64,000 nucleotides of DNA from Phycisphaerales bacterium (GCA_029268515.1 JAQWNP010000014.1:111474-175473); one strand, 5' to 3'. Counted from the first letter of the stretch, positions 51,591-61,526 are shown. Notes: generated by a model from the letters alone, not told the origin. Program-made: numbers and translations.

Positions 51591-53516
51591 TCAGGTTCTT
51601 ACACCTCGTGAAATAGCTGCCGCGTCAGGGCCGCGACGGCGGAGTTCTTTAAGGACTTCTCTAGCCATTGCTGGGCTATCGGCTCCAGCAGTGGCTGTGC
51701 TATGCAGTTGTTCAACGCGTTGGTCGATCTGATCGCGTTGGATTCTCATGGCCAGTGCTTCAATACATGCAGCGAGCCGCTCTTGACTGGTGCCTTCAAA
51801 ACTATCGGCTTGAAGCTGGCCTTCGAAGTAGAGCTCTGAAGCGAATGCTCGTCCCGCGTCGTCATCATGTTCGGCGAGATCGGCAAGGATCTGCTGCATC
51901 GTAGGCACGCCTACTTTCAGTAGTCGATCTAATGCACTGGCAATTCTTCTCATAATCTCATCACCAAAGGTCTCAGGAGGGAAGATTGCTAAGGCGCGGT
52001 CTTCACGATCATCAATCGAAATCAGGTCCAATCCAAGCTCTGTTTCGAAGAGCAGGTTGGCAATGAGCTCGCGTTCAGCGACGCGGCGGGCTCGAGAGAG
52101 GGGTCTGTCAATTGAATTGGCCGTGGGTTCAGTGAGCAGAGACTTGGGTGTATTGACGTCAATGGCAGATTTATTTGACGGGCGTATCTTCGAAATCCCT
52201 TGAGCGAGCATCTGATCAATTGACTTGGTCGGTAGGCCAATGATTTCAGCCAGACGTTCAAGCACCAGATGCCGTCGCACGCCTGCCATCTTTGCAAGCC
52301 CAAGATTGGCGAGTTCATCAATAGAACGTTCAATGAGCTGTTGTTTTCCTGAGAGCGATTGTTCGTCGGTCAGTGCATGGTCGAGTCGGTTGAGCTTGAA
52401 TGACAATGCATCTTGTGCATCATCGATCAGCTTTTGGAACTGAGTTTGTCCACCTGGTGTTTCCAGAAGGTCTGCTGGATCCATGCCTGATGGCAGCTCG
52501 CACACGAAGACATCGACCGGTGCGGAGAAGAATACCTCAACGGCTCGGTCAGCAGCTCGCTGTCCGGCTTGGTCTCCATCGAAAATAAGCACGACGCGAG
52601 GTGCCAGTCGAGCCAATGTCGTTGCATGCTCAGTCGTCAGCGCCGTTCCAAGGGTCCCAACCGCATTCGTGAGGCCTGCTTGGTGGCAAGCGATGACATC
52701 GGTATATCCCTCTGTGACAATGGCCTGGCCCATATTGATGATGTTGCGGCGAGCCAAATCAAGTCCGTAGAGTGTGCGTGACTTTTTGAATAGTGAAGTC
52801 TCAGGGCTGTTGACGTATTTGGGTTCGTCATCTTTGTTGAGAATTCGGCCGCCAAAAGCGATATCGTTTCCGAGTTCATCGCGAATAGGAAACATCAGAC
52901 GATTTCGGAAAGTGTCGTAGTGGCCGCCTGAAGAGCCGGTTTTGCGGGCACGAATAAGTCCAGCAGCTTCCAATTGTTGTGGGGTGGCGCCATCTCTGGT
53001 TGCCGCCTTTATCAAGCCGTCCCAGGCATCTGGAGCAACTCCGATGCCAAACTGTTCAATCATCTCGTTGCTTACACTACGGGCTTCAAGATGTTTTCTT
53101 GCTGTTTCGCCAGAGACTTTATCGCGAAGGTTGCGTTGGAAGAATTTGGCTGCTTTCTCAAGCGTATCTTTCATGTCCCGAGCAGAAGTGTCTGCGGTAC
53201 GGTGTGTTGCTCGATCTGTGAGTGGAATTCCAGCACGGCTGGCCAGCATCTTCAACGCGGTTCGGAAATCCTGTCGAAGGTACTCTGTCACGAAGGTAAA
53301 TGCATCGCCCGAGGCGCCGCAGGCATGGCACTTATAAAATGCATTGCCTTTGTGCGTAACAACAGCCATCGATGGACGTGAATCCTCGTGAAAAGGGCAT
53401 AGGCCAACGTGCTCACGACCTTTGGGGGTCAGTGCAACGTGCTCGCCAATCAACTGGACTAAGTCAGTGGCTTGCCGAACCCGATCAACGTCCGACTGTG
53501 CCGTTTCAGAACTCAA
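51591..53516 (-). CDS. dnaG: DNA primase
   Basis: DnaG makes RNA primers at the replication fork. The 641-residue protein has the CHC2 zinc module (C40, H43, C63, C66 in LCPFHED...FYKCHACG), the RNA-polymerase core with the Toprim motifs VTEGYTDVIACHQAG and LIFDGDQAGQRAADRA, and a C-terminal helicase-interaction region. The start is a TTG at 53516: an in-frame stop lies two codons upstream and GAGG sits 10 bases before it, so no longer form is possible. A 61-codon open frame upstream ends across this TTG. Confidence 0.96.
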   Translation of the reverse strand: MSSETAQSDVDRVRQATDLVQLIGEHVALTPKGREHVGLCPFHEDSRPSMAVVTHKGNAFYKCHACGASGDAFTFVTEYLRQDFRTALKMLASRAGIPLTDRATHRTADTSARDMKDTLEKAAKFFQRNLRDKVSGETARKHLEARSVSNEMIEQFGIGVAPDAWDGLIKAATRDGATPQQLEAAGLIRARKTGSSGGHYDTFRNRLMFPIRDELGNDIAFGGRILNKDDEPKYVNSPETSLFKKSRTLYGLDLARRNIINMGQAIVTEGYTDVIACHQAGLTNAVGTLGTALTTEHATTLARLAPRVVLIFDGDQAGQRAADRAVEVFFSAPVDVFVCELPSGMDPADLLETPGGQTQFQKLIDDAQDALSFKLNRLDHALTDEQSLSGKQQLIERSIDELANLGLAKMAGVRRHLVLERLAEIIGLPTKSIDQMLAQGISKIRPSNKSAIDVNTPKSLLTEPTANSIDRPLSRARRVAERELIANLLFETELGLDLISIDDREDRALAIFPPETFGDEIMRRIASALDRLLKVGVPTMQQILADLAEHDDDAGRAFASELYFEGQLQADSFEGTSQERLAACIEALAMRIQRDQIDQRVEQLHSTATAGADSPAMAREVLKELRRRGPDAAAISRGVRT

Positions 53517-54017
53517 CGCTTAGCTACCTCGATATGGCCATCTGGCCAAGAACCCTGGAACATGCTCGGTACCATCCATGCCAATGCTTGCTTCCAACTC
53601 GCCCCACACCTGTTTCTAGTTTTGATGAATCCGATCATCACATTTACAAACAAGTACGCTCTTTGTATCGAACAAACCAACCACGCGAACCATGCCACCT
53701 AAGTGGTACCCACGGACGCGTCAATGACGCTTACTTCTCCCTGTTCGTTCGATTGATAAACCGCACCGTCGATCGTATTTGAGCAGCCAATTCGGAAAGG
53801 GTAGATCAACTACCAGCTGAACCGAGGCAAAGACTCCTAGGGTCGGATTGCGGTTTTCTTACTCCAACGGTACGCCCAACACGGCTCAGGTCAACTTGAG
53901 GAGGCGTATTTTTTGAACATCTTCTTCACTTAGGCCCAGAAATATCGGTCCTTGGCCAAAATGCCAGATGTTTACTTGTTGAGTTAGCGTAGAAGAGGTG
54001 CCTCTAAAAGCGGGCTT
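53517..54017. other. Long gap between rpmB and dnaG without a clear gene
   Basis: About 500 bases. The only item of note on the - strand is a 61-codon frame (53698-53513) with AGGTGG four bases before its ATG and a TGA that overlaps the dnaG TTG start. The protein it would encode (Trp/Cys-rich, no family) is unconvincing; it could act as a coupled leader. A TTGACC at about 53893-53898 on the - strand might belong to a promoter, but no matching -10 is clear. Confidence 0.45.
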
Positions 54018-54296
54018 TTAGTCGGCAGCTTGTTGCTGTTGTTGTCTGGTGTAGCCATATTTACGGCGAAGTGGCTTGATGACCAGGCCCGCCTTTATGG
54101 CTCTTGTGGAGGCCTTAACTCGCATTGGCTTGCCATCAACGATCGCACGAACATTTTGTAAATTTGGTTTAAATGTTCTCTTGGTGCGTGACGTCACATT
54201 CAGGCCGATACCGCCCTGATACTTGGGACGACCTCTGTAGATGCGGCGTCCACCAGATTGTGTCTTTAGGCCCGTAAAATGGCATCGGCGTGGCAT
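54018..54296 (-). CDS. rpmB: 50S ribosomal protein L28
   Basis: The 92-residue protein starts MPRRCHFTGLKTQSG, with the C-x-x-T-G pattern of L28, followed by GLNVTSRTKRTFKPNLQNVR and VKASTRAIKAG, the standard L28 core. It has a Gln-rich C-terminal tail (TRQQQQQAAD). A GAGGAG site lies eight bases upstream of the ATG. In many bacteria rpmB pairs with rpmG; here it sits alone between clpX and dnaG on the same strand. Confidence 0.92.
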   Translation of the reverse strand: MPRRCHFTGLKTQSGGRRIYRGRPKYQGGIGLNVTSRTKRTFKPNLQNVRAIVDGKPMRVKASTRAIKAGLVIKPLRRKYGYTRQQQQQAAD

Positions 54297-54403
54297 AGCA
54301 TGCTCCTCAGGTCACCCAGGCGATCGGGTGGTCGGTTGACTGCGATTTGGCAGTATAGGGGCAGATTGGTCTGGAGCAAGGCCCGGCGCTGATCTCAGCA
54401 ATC

Positions 54404-55861
54404 CTAGGCCGATTCCTTGGCTTTAGTGGGTACGGCCAGCGAGGCTAGATCAGCTTCGCGTTCTATTGCCGCAGCATCGATTACATAGCGCTGGCCACTA
54501 TTGCCAGTCTCGGGCAGGTCATACATCAGATCGAGCATGAATTCGTCCAAGATCGCTCGCAAAGCTCGAGCCCCCATTCCTCTCTCGACAGCTCTTCGGG
54601 CGAAGAGGGTCAGGGCATCATCGGTGAACTCCAGTTCAGCTCCCTCGATATGGAAGAGGTGGTAGTACTGCCGGATCAATGCATTCTTGGGCTCCGTGAG
54701 GATTCTGACCAAGGCATCATCAGACAGGGGCATCAGTGGTGTAATCACTGGCAAGCGGCCAATCAGCTCGGGAATGAGTCCAAACTGAAGCACATCCTCT
54801 GTTGCGACCTGTGAAAGTAGCTCAGATTCATGCAGGATCTTGTCGTCATGTGAGACTTGCCGGTCATCATTGGTAAGAGATTTGAAACCAATCCGTTGCC
54901 GTCCTAATCGACGACTAATCAGATCGGTGAGTCCATCGAAAGAGCCGCCACAGATGAACAAGATTTGAGTCGTGTCCATCTGAATATACTGCTGCTCAGG
55001 ATGTTTTCTGCCACCTTGAGGCGGGACATTGGCAACAACGCCTTCCAACATTTTAAGCAGGGATTGCTGTACGCCCTCGCCCGACACGTCTCGCGTGATT
55101 GAGACATTTTGGGAGGTCTTGCCAATCTTATCGATTTCATCGATGTAAATAATGCCACGCTGAGCGGCTTCAAGGTCATAGTCAGCTGCCTGCAGCAGCT
55201 TGAGTAGTAGATTCTCAACGTCTTCACCGACATAGCCAGCCTCGGTCAGCGTGGTGGCATCACCGATTGCAAAGGGCACATTGAGTATGCGTGCGAGCGT
55301 CTTGGCTAGAAGTGTCTTTCCCGTCCCAGTTGGGCCGATCAATAACACATTTGATTTGTCTAGCTCAACAGTGCAATCTTCGTTTTCAAGCTGGGTCAGG
55401 CGCTTGTAGTGATTATGTACTGAGACAGACAGTGCTTTCTTTGCATGATGCTGTCCGATGACATACTGATCTAGGAACTCTTTAATCTCACGAGGCACGG
55501 GGATCGCAGAGAACAACGGGCGTGCGCTACTGACGCGGCGGCGTTCTTGCCGGAAGATGTTCTGGCAAAGATCTGTGCAATTCGAACAGATGTAGATGTC
55601 ATTGGGGCCTTCGACCATTGGCCCAACTTCACGAGAAGTCTTGCCACAGAAGGAGCAAGTGGTCACCTTGCGGCCACGGAAGCCACCATCATCACCATCA
55701 TTGCCGCCCCCGGCACCACCTGAGTCACCTGAATCTCCGCCGCCTCCACTCGGTTTCAGACCTGAGCCGAGTGGGCCATCGCCTCCTGCAGCTTCCGCTT
55801 CGACAGCTTCGCCACCGGGAGACAGGCGATTGAGCGCCTCTAGTAGGTCTTCATGTGACAT
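54404..55861 (-). CDS. clpX: ATP-dependent Clp protease ATP-binding subunit ClpX
   Basis: ClpX unfolds substrates for ClpP. The 485-residue protein has the C4 zinc finger ([12 protein letters not shown]...[10 protein letters not shown]), the AAA+ Walker [16 protein letters not shown], Walker [13 protein letters not shown], the sensor and arginine-finger region [13 protein letters not shown] and the [21 protein letters not shown]-terminal helix. Ahead of the zinc finger is an extra stretch of about 60 residues made mainly of Gly, Asp and Ser, absent from typical 420-residue ClpX. A GAGAGGG site precedes the ATG. No clpP lies within the window. Confidence 0.96.
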   Translation of the reverse strand: MSHEDLLEALNRLSPGGEAVEAEAAGGDGPLGSGLKPSGGGGDSGDSGGAGGGNDGDDGGFRGRKVTTCSFCGKTSREVGPMVEGPNDIYICSNCTDLCQNIFRQERRRVSSARPLFSAIPVPREIKEFLDQYVIGQHHAKKALSVSVHNHYKRLTQLENEDCTVELDKSNVLLIGPTGTGKTLLAKTLARILNVPFAIGDATTLTEAGYVGEDVENLLLKLLQAADYDLEAAQRGIIYIDEIDKIGKTSQNVSITRDVSGEGVQQSLLKMLEGVVANVPPQGGRKHPEQQYIQMDTTQILFICGGSFDGLTDLISRRLGRQRIGFKSLTNDDRQVSHDDKILHESELLSQVATEDVLQFGLIPELIGRLPVITPLMPLSDDALVRILTEPKNALIRQYYHLFHIEGAELEFTDDALTLFARRAVERGMGARALRAILDEFMLDLMYDLPETGNSGQRYVIDAAAIEREADLASLAVPTKAKESA

Positions 55862-56208
55862 TTTTAGATAGCCCTCTCACTTCACAGCAGCAAGCTGCTG
55901 ATATCTCAAATTCACCCTGGCCTGCTAGCGCCAAGTTCGAAAGTCTGACTCAATGTTCCGTAGTCTACCTCTGTCGCCGCTGGATCGCTGTTTTTCACCA
56001 GTATCTAGCTCATTGTGCCACAGGTAAGCCCTATGTCCAACTCGGAGCGGCAGATCGGGTGCCTAGAAAGTGGCTTTCTGCATGGGATGAGGCCTTACAG
56101 CATGGTTTATTGGCCGAAATGACTCATAAGCAGACGTTATCAGCCGGGGTTAGTTGAGCAAGAGATCCCCTTAGAACTCAAGAAGCGTTGCGCCTGCTAT
56201 GGCTATTT
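55862..56208. other. Gap between clpX and the SHOCT gene; one doubtful + strand frame
   Basis: This 347-base stretch lies inside an otherwise - strand run. A 100-codon + strand frame (55855-56157) starts inside the clpX start codon region and ends TLSAGVS. Its second half (RKWLSAWDEALQHGLLAEM) looks protein-like, but it has no ribosome binding site and no recognised family. I do not call it a gene. Otherwise the gap probably holds the clpX promoter. Confidence 0.4.
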
Positions 56209-56523
56209 TTATTCAGGATCCTTCGATGCAGGAGCAGGGGGGTCAACTTGTTCAATCATATGGCTACGAGCCTTCAGGAATTCTTGCTCAGTGAGCTCTC
56301 CACGATCTCGCATGGCCCTGAGATCTTGAAGGGTGAATCCGATGTTTTCAGTAGGGCTGTCGTCTGGTCCCAATCTACGGCTCAGCCAAGTGAGGCCAAA
56401 AAAAGCGATCACAAGGAGCACGATGAGCACAATTGCCCATGGCACAATCTGACCAATCAACGTACTGGCGTCATTTGGTGGTGGAGTCGGAGATGTAGCA
56501 GCTCCCATCATTGATGCCTGCAC
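56209..56523 (-). CDS. Small membrane protein with SHOCT-like domain
   Basis: The 104-residue protein has one membrane helix (IVPWAIVLIVLLVIAFFGLT) after a Pro/Thr-rich extracytoplasmic N-terminus, and ends with a SHOCT-type motif (LQDLRAMRDRGELTEQEFLK), a short C-terminal helix pair of unknown oligomerising role. The start may be GTG 56523 or the ATG at 56511; neither has a strong ribosome binding site. It lies 16 bases from the end of tig and on the same strand, so it is probably co-transcribed with tig. Function unknown. Confidence 0.72.
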   Translation of the reverse strand: MQASMMGAATSPTPPPNDASTLIGQIVPWAIVLIVLLVIAFFGLTWLSRRLGPDDSPTENIGFTLQDLRAMRDRGELTEQEFLKARSHMIEQVDPPAPASKDPE

Positions 56524-56539
56524 TCAGTGATAATGGAGA

Positions 56540-58087
56540 TCAGTCAGCAGTTTTTTTGGTGGTCTTCTTTGTGGTCTTCTTGGTGGTCTTTTTCTTGCTT
56601 GCAGTTGCGGTGGTCTTTTTCTTGCTCGCAGTTGCGGAGGTCTTTTTCTTGCTCGCAGTTGTGGATGTCTTTTTCTTTGTAGAGGTGGCACCATCTTCTG
56701 CGTTCATTTCACGCCATTGCTCGATGGTCACATCCGTGATATCTGCCTTCTCAACAAGTACATCACCAGCCTTCTCATGGCGGAGCGTCTCTTCGAGTTC
56801 GCCCATTCGGCCCGCATTGGTCAGCTCAGTGCGAAGCTGATCTGGGCGGTGACCCCGCTGAATTGCAATTGAAGCGATCCGGCCATTTATTTCAGACTCC
56901 GACACCTCAACGCCCTGGTCCTTCGAAAGTCGACGCAGCAGGAAGTAGGTTTTGAGCCGCTTGCGAGCAACCTCTTGAGCTTCTGAACGAAGCTCAGCAA
57001 TGCGTATGTCTACTTCATCCTGAGGTACGCCGCGATGTAGCAATTCCATTTCTTGTTGCTCAAGCAAGCGAGCGGCTTGGCGGCCAGCCATCGCCTCAGG
57101 CAATTCAAAGTCAACTTGTTCGCTGAACTGTTTGGTTGCCTGATCGCGTAGTGCGGCAGCTTGTTGTTGATCACGACGCTGCTCTAGGGCAAGTTGGATC
57201 TGCTCACGTAGAACAGCTTCGCTTGCCAGGCCATAAGCATCAACAATCTGTTGTATCTCTGCAGGATGGATGCGATGTGCATCCTTAATATTGAATGTAA
57301 TGATGATGGCGGCGCCTCGAAGCTCTTCCTGTTCGTGGGCTTCGGGGCCGATGGTCTCAATAATGACTTCGTCACCAGTTTTCTTCCCAGCAAACAAATC
57401 AACCAGATTTTCAATCATCAAGCCAAGCAGTGGTCCATTTTTCTCATCACGGGGAAGCAGTACAGGAACTGAATCATGACTGAAGAACGGTTTTTCAGCA
57501 TCCTTGATTGTCGCTGAGACGCGACCCAGTACGCGGTCACCAGGCCCAATGCCATCATTGATCTGCTCTGCGCTGCCAGACTGAAGTGCCTGACGTTCGA
57601 GCTCTTCATCGATGTGTTTGTCATTGATTTCAAGAAGTGGTCGCTGTAATTTCAGGCCATCAATTGCTGGAAGCGTGAAGTCAGGGGTCACTTCAACCGT
57701 GACTGAAAAGACCAAGGGTTTGCCATCTTCTATGGCAAGCTCCTTCATCGCATCATCTGGTTCTGGTTCTCCAACCGGCTCAAGTTCATTGGCTTCTAAT
57801 GCCTTCGAATAGGCATCAGCGATGACCTGATTTTTGGTTTCGTCGCGCATCGCAGTTCCAAACCGCTTTTCAAGAAGTTTGGCGGGAACATGGCCTTTTC
57901 GGAAGCCAGGAACTTGCGCTTGCTGAGACATTGCTGACAGCGAGTCTTGCATCTTGTCTTGGATGGCTTCTGCTGAAACCGTAATCGTCAGACGTTTGCG
58001 AGCAGGGCCTTGATCCTCGATCTTTACTTCGGGGACAGAGGCGTCAGTGGTCTCGGTGGTACTCTCGGTGGCTGGGGCGTCGGTCAT
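56540..58087 (-). CDS. tig: Trigger factor with Lys/Thr-rich C-terminal tail
   Basis: Trigger factor binds the ribosome near the exit tunnel and holds nascent chains. The 515-residue protein shows the ribosome-binding signature GFRKGHVP at residues 61-68, the PPIase-like middle domain (GPGDRVLGRVSATI...) and the helical C-terminal arms (QQEMELLHRGVPQDEVDIRI). After about residue 465 it carries a tail unlike normal trigger factors: three KKKTxxTAS-type units followed by TTKK repeats, ending TKKTAD. The tail is strongly basic, like histone H1 tails, and could add nucleic-acid or ribosome contacts. ATG at 58087. It is followed by the SHOCT gene and clpX, but the usual clpP is absent. Confidence 0.93.
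   Translation of the reverse strand: MTDAPATESTTETTDASVPEVKIEDQGPARKRLTITVSAEAIQDKMQDSLSAMSQQAQVPGFRKGHVPAKLLEKRFGTAMRDETKNQVIADAYSKALEANELEPVGEPEPDDAMKELAIEDGKPLVFSVTVEVTPDFTLPAIDGLKLQRPLLEINDKHIDEELERQALQSGSAEQINDGIGPGDRVLGRVSATIKDAEKPFFSHDSVPVLLPRDEKNGPLLGLMIENLVDLFAGKKTGDEVIIETIGPEAHEQEELRGAAIIITFNIKDAHRIHPAEIQQIVDAYGLASEAVLREQIQLALEQRRDQQQAAALRDQATKQFSEQVDFELPEAMAGRQAARLLEQQEMELLHRGVPQDEVDIRIAELRSEAQEVARKRLKTYFLLRRLSKDQGVEVSESEINGRIASIAIQRGHRPDQLRTELTNAGRMGELEETLRHEKAGDVLVEKADITDVTIEQWREMNAEDGATSTKKKTSTTASKKKTSATASKKKTTATASKKKTTKKTTKKTTKKTAD
56549..56680 (-). repeat. Tandem repeats encoding the basic tail of trigger factor
   Basis: Two nested repeat types are seen on the - strand: a 27-base unit of the form AAGAAAAAGACC...GCAAGC repeated three times (encoding KKKT-x-x-TAS), and a shorter 12-base unit AAGACCACCAAG-like repeated about four times at the 3' end (encoding KTTK). 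Units differ at single bases, consistent with slippage followed by drift. Confidence 0.8.
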
Positions 58088-58264
58088 AGTTTTCTTCAGC
58101 TATTAACAGAGATGAATCGGACATGATCTGAGCACGCCGCCCAATCAAGAATGGGGAAAAGTAACAGAAAAGTCTATCTTGGATCAAAAACGCCCAATAC
58201 TTCCAGCCTGAGGCCTCCCTACGTGTGCCTTGCTATCGCCAGGTTCAAAAACGCTCATCCTTAT

Positions 58265-60421
58265 TTAGGCATTCGGCGACAAGAGCATCTGTGCATAGGT
58301 TGGTAAGGGCCACAGGTCATATGAGACGATTTCTTCCAGGCTATCTGAGATGATTCGTGCCTTCTCCATGGCTGGCAGCAAGACATCATGGATATGGCGA
58401 GCATACGCATCCAAAGAACTGATTTCAGTCTCTTCAGCCTTATGGAGTTCATCGATTGCTGTGTTCAAGTCAGACATCCGGTTCGTGATTCGTTCCAAGG
58501 CGGTGGACGATGCAGCGGCATCAACGCCTGCAGCCTTACATGCAGCTACGGCTTCTGCAATCTCAGCCTGTTGGCGAACGGCCGTCGGAATGACCATGGT
58601 GCGAAGCATCGAGAGCAACGTGCGGGCTTCAATATTGACGATTCCGCAGAATCTTTCGTAGAGCACATTGACTCGAGCATCGACTTCTCGGGGCGTGAGT
58701 ACCTCGTATTTATTGAATAGATCTTTAGACTTTTTCGAGGCGATGACTGGTAGTGCATCGGCGGTGCCCTCAAGAATAGGCAGGTTTCGTTTGGCCGCTT
58801 CCTTGTGCCACTTTTCGGAATAGTTATCTCCGTCAAAGCACACGCCGCGGTGCTTTTTGAGAACCTCGCGAAGAAGTGTCAGCGCTACTTTGTGAAGCTC
58901 TTCTTTTGAGGCATTCTCGCTAACGCGATTACTAAGCTCAGTGGCCATGTAGTCAAGTGATTCAGCAATAATGGTATTGAGAATCGTGTTTGGCCAGGCA
59001 ACTGATGCACTTGATCCCACTGCTCGGAATTCAAACCTGTTTCCCGTAAAGGCAAATGGGCTGGTGCGATTGCGATCTCCGGAATCACGAGGCAGATCGG
59101 GCATGGTGGTTGGCCCAAGATCAAGCAGGCCCTTGCCGATCATTGTCAGCGGTTTCTCGGCTTGAAGTTCATCAAGAAGCGTTGTGAGCATCTCGCCTAA
59201 GAAGACAGAGATGATTGCAGGGGGTGCCTCGTTGCCACCGAGTCGCAGGTCGTTGCCGGCAGAGGCAATTGATGCGCGAAGCATGTCAGCATGAAGATCA
59301 ACAGCGCGTATCACGGCCGTTAAGAATGTCAGAAACTGAAGCTGGTCATGGGGTTCAGTACGTGGTTTGAGCAGGTTTTTACCAGTGTCAGTGGCAATAG
59401 CCCAATTGTTATGCTTTCCAGAGCCATTGACGCCCGCAAAGGGCTTTTCATGAAGTAAGCAAAGATAGCCGTGTTGGAGTGCAGTGCGTTCTAAAACCTG
59501 CATCAACAGCATCTGATGGTCTGCGGCCACATTGGCATTTTCAAAACTGGGAGCGACCTCGAATTGGCCGGGGGCGACTTCGTTATGCCGGGTTTTGACC
59601 GGGATTCCCAGTTGATAAAGCTTCTCTTCAGCATCAGCCATGAATGCCAGTACATGTTCTGGAATATGAGCGAAGTAGTGGTCATCGAGCTGGTGCCCTT
59701 TGGGTGCGGCAGCGCCAAGGAGCGTGCGCCCACAGATCACGAGGTCTGGTCGCATTGCTGCAAGCTCGGCATCCACCAGAAAATACTCTTGCTCACAACC
59801 AAGCGTGGTGATCACATTGCTCACGCCTTCGTCGCTCCCGAAGATCTTCAGTAGGCGCATGGCTTGTAAGTTGATGGCTTGAATCGATCGCAGCAGGGGT
59901 GTCTTTTCGTCCAGTGCCTCTCCAGTCCAGCTCACAAAGGCGGTTGGAATATAAAGGGTTGAATTGGTGTCGGTTTTTCGAATGAAGGCTGGGCTGGTCG
60001 CATCCCAGGCGGTATAGCCGCGTGCTTCGTAGGTATCTCTGATGCCTCCAGTTGGAAAAGAACTTGCATCTGGTTCGCCGCGAATCAACATATCGCCAGA
60101 GAATTCTGCAATGGCACCGCCACCAGCGCGAGGAGATAAGAACGCGTCATGTTTTTCTGCCGTCGCGCCGTTGAGTGGTTGGAACCAGTGGCAATAATGT
60201 GTACAGCCGTGTTCGAGGGCCCACTCTTTCATCGAGTCAGCAACCTGATTAGCAATGGCGGGATCCAGGGCAGTGCCATGTTCCATGGTGCGATTGAGCT
60301 TCTCGAATACTTTGGCGTCAAGGCACCGGAGCATGACATCGCCAGTAAAGGTAAGTACGCCGAATTGATCACCGAAATTTTCGAATGAAGTATGTCGATC
60401 AGTCATGGTTTGTTGGTTCAC
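58265..60421 (-). CDS. glnN: Glutamine synthetase type III
   Basis: The 718-residue length and motifs place this in the GSIII family rather than GSI: FGVLTFTGDVMLRCLDAKVF at the start, HGCTHYCHWFQPLNGATAEK, GCEQEYFLVDAEL (ATP/glutamate site), RHNEVAPGQFEVAPSFENAN, LLHEKPFAGVNGSGKHNNWA and the NRTSPFAFTGNRFEFRAVGS block. It makes glutamine from glutamate and ammonia. The GTG at 60421 has AAGGAG ten bases upstream; an ATG five codons later is a possible alternative. No glnB/nitrogen regulator is adjacent. Confidence 0.96.
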   Translation of the reverse strand: MNQQTMTDRHTSFENFGDQFGVLTFTGDVMLRCLDAKVFEKLNRTMEHGTALDPAIANQVADSMKEWALEHGCTHYCHWFQPLNGATAEKHDAFLSPRAGGGAIAEFSGDMLIRGEPDASSFPTGGIRDTYEARGYTAWDATSPAFIRKTDTNSTLYIPTAFVSWTGEALDEKTPLLRSIQAINLQAMRLLKIFGSDEGVSNVITTLGCEQEYFLVDAELAAMRPDLVICGRTLLGAAAPKGHQLDDHYFAHIPEHVLAFMADAEEKLYQLGIPVKTRHNEVAPGQFEVAPSFENANVAADHQMLLMQVLERTALQHGYLCLLHEKPFAGVNGSGKHNNWAIATDTGKNLLKPRTEPHDQLQFLTFLTAVIRAVDLHADMLRASIASAGNDLRLGGNEAPPAIISVFLGEMLTTLLDELQAEKPLTMIGKGLLDLGPTTMPDLPRDSGDRNRTSPFAFTGNRFEFRAVGSSASVAWPNTILNTIIAESLDYMATELSNRVSENASKEELHKVALTLLREVLKKHRGVCFDGDNYSEKWHKEAAKRNLPILEGTADALPVIASKKSKDLFNKYEVLTPREVDARVNVLYERFCGIVNIEARTLLSMLRTMVIPTAVRQQAEIAEAVAACKAAGVDAAASSTALERITNRMSDLNTAIDELHKAEETEISSLDAYARHIHDVLLPAMEKARIISDSLEEIVSYDLWPLPTYAQMLLSPNA

Positions 60422-60654
60422 CTTCGCTTCTCTCCTTGATTTGCAGGTGGTCTCTGGGCTATTTTGAAATGCCGTCTGAGTACCCCCCGAGATTTCAGAT
60501 ACCAGGGCTTACCCTATCAGGCATCAGTCGCTCAAATGGCCCCCGACTCATTCCTGGGGAAGCTATTTTCTGGCGATGTGATATTTGTACGTTCTGCAGG
60601 GCCTGGCGGCAACCGACTTGAAGGCCACAGGCAATTTTTGAGGCCATGATTTGC

Positions 60655-61452
60655 CTATTGTTTCGCAGCAGCGGCCAAAGCGAGGGAAGTGATGTATTGA
60701 GCGGACTCAGCAAGTGGGTCTTCTGCCTCAGCCATTCTTCGCACCAGAGAAGAGCCGACAATCGCCGCATCCGCATGCTCAACAACAGCACTGACATGAT
60801 CAGGCGTGCTGATACCAAATCCAGCAGCAATTGGGGTCTTGGTGATGGCTCTGAGGCGCAATAGAGGCTGTTTGATATCAGGGGCCTCGGTCTGCTCTCC
60901 AGTTAGTCCAGTCCTTGCCAGGAGATAGATGAACCCCGTACTACTTCGTGCAATCTGCTCTAGCCGCTTTTCACTGGTTGTTGCCGAAGCAAGAAGAATC
61001 AGGCCCAGTTCATGTTGGTCAGTCATGGCTCGCAAGCGAGGTGCTTGGGTGAGATCGAGATCTGGAACAATCAGGCCATCAAATCCAGCCTTAACTAAGT
61101 CGGCAAGAAATGGTTCGGGACCGTGGCGATAGACAAGTGATGAAGAAACCATCGCAATAATGGGGCAACTGACATGGGGACGGGCGGTGGCCACCGCATC
61201 CATTATTTGGCTGATGCGAACGCCTGCGTCGAGGACCTCGGCCATGGTCGCCGCAATCGTGGGGCCATCGGCGATCGGATCTGAAAAGGGGAATCCGACT
61301 TCGATCAGACTGGCTCCTGACTGCTGGAGTACAGGGAGTACCTTGGAAGTCACGTCTAGTGTGGGGTAGCCACCTGTCACGAACGGAATTAATCCCCCAC
61401 GCGACTGAGAATTCAGCTCGGTGAAAGTAGCTTGGATCTTCTTAAGTCCCAT
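60655..61452 (-). CDS. trpA: Tryptophan synthase alpha subunit
   Basis: TrpA cleaves indole-3-glycerol phosphate to indole and glyceraldehyde 3-phosphate. The 265-residue protein has LIPFVTGGYP, the catalytic Glu in LIEVGFPFSDPIADGPTIA and the catalytic Asp in GLIVPDLDL, the TSEKRLEQIARSSTGFIYLL loop, and the phosphate-binding AGFGISTPDHV...DAAIVGSSLV. No trpB or other trp gene adjoins it in the window; upstream is a MazG-like gene 75 bases away on the same strand. Confidence 0.96.
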   Translation of the reverse strand: MGLKKIQATFTELNSQSRGGLIPFVTGGYPTLDVTSKVLPVLQQSGASLIEVGFPFSDPIADGPTIAATMAEVLDAGVRISQIMDAVATARPHVSCPIIAMVSSSLVYRHGPEPFLADLVKAGFDGLIVPDLDLTQAPRLRAMTDQHELGLILLASATTSEKRLEQIARSSTGFIYLLARTGLTGEQTEAPDIKQPLLRLRAITKTPIAAGFGISTPDHVSAVVEHADAAIVGSSLVRRMAEAEDPLAESAQYITSLALAAAAKQ

Positions 61453-61526
61453 TTATTGATTCGATTCATTTGTGTGACTTGTGCGACAAGTCAAGGTTTG
61501 CTTCTGTTGATGGGGCAGGCTCACTA

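Noticed and set aside
55855..56157. 100-codon + strand frame opposite the clpX operon
   Set aside because: It begins inside the clpX start region and lacks a ribosome binding site and known homology; kept only as a gap note.
60464..60649. 61-codon + strand frame ending with RSAGPGGNR, resembling the GGQ-like motif of release-factor proteins
   Set aside because: The match is limited to a few residues, the Gln of GGQ is replaced by Asn and the frame stops soon after. It lies in the leader of glnN and has no other family feature.
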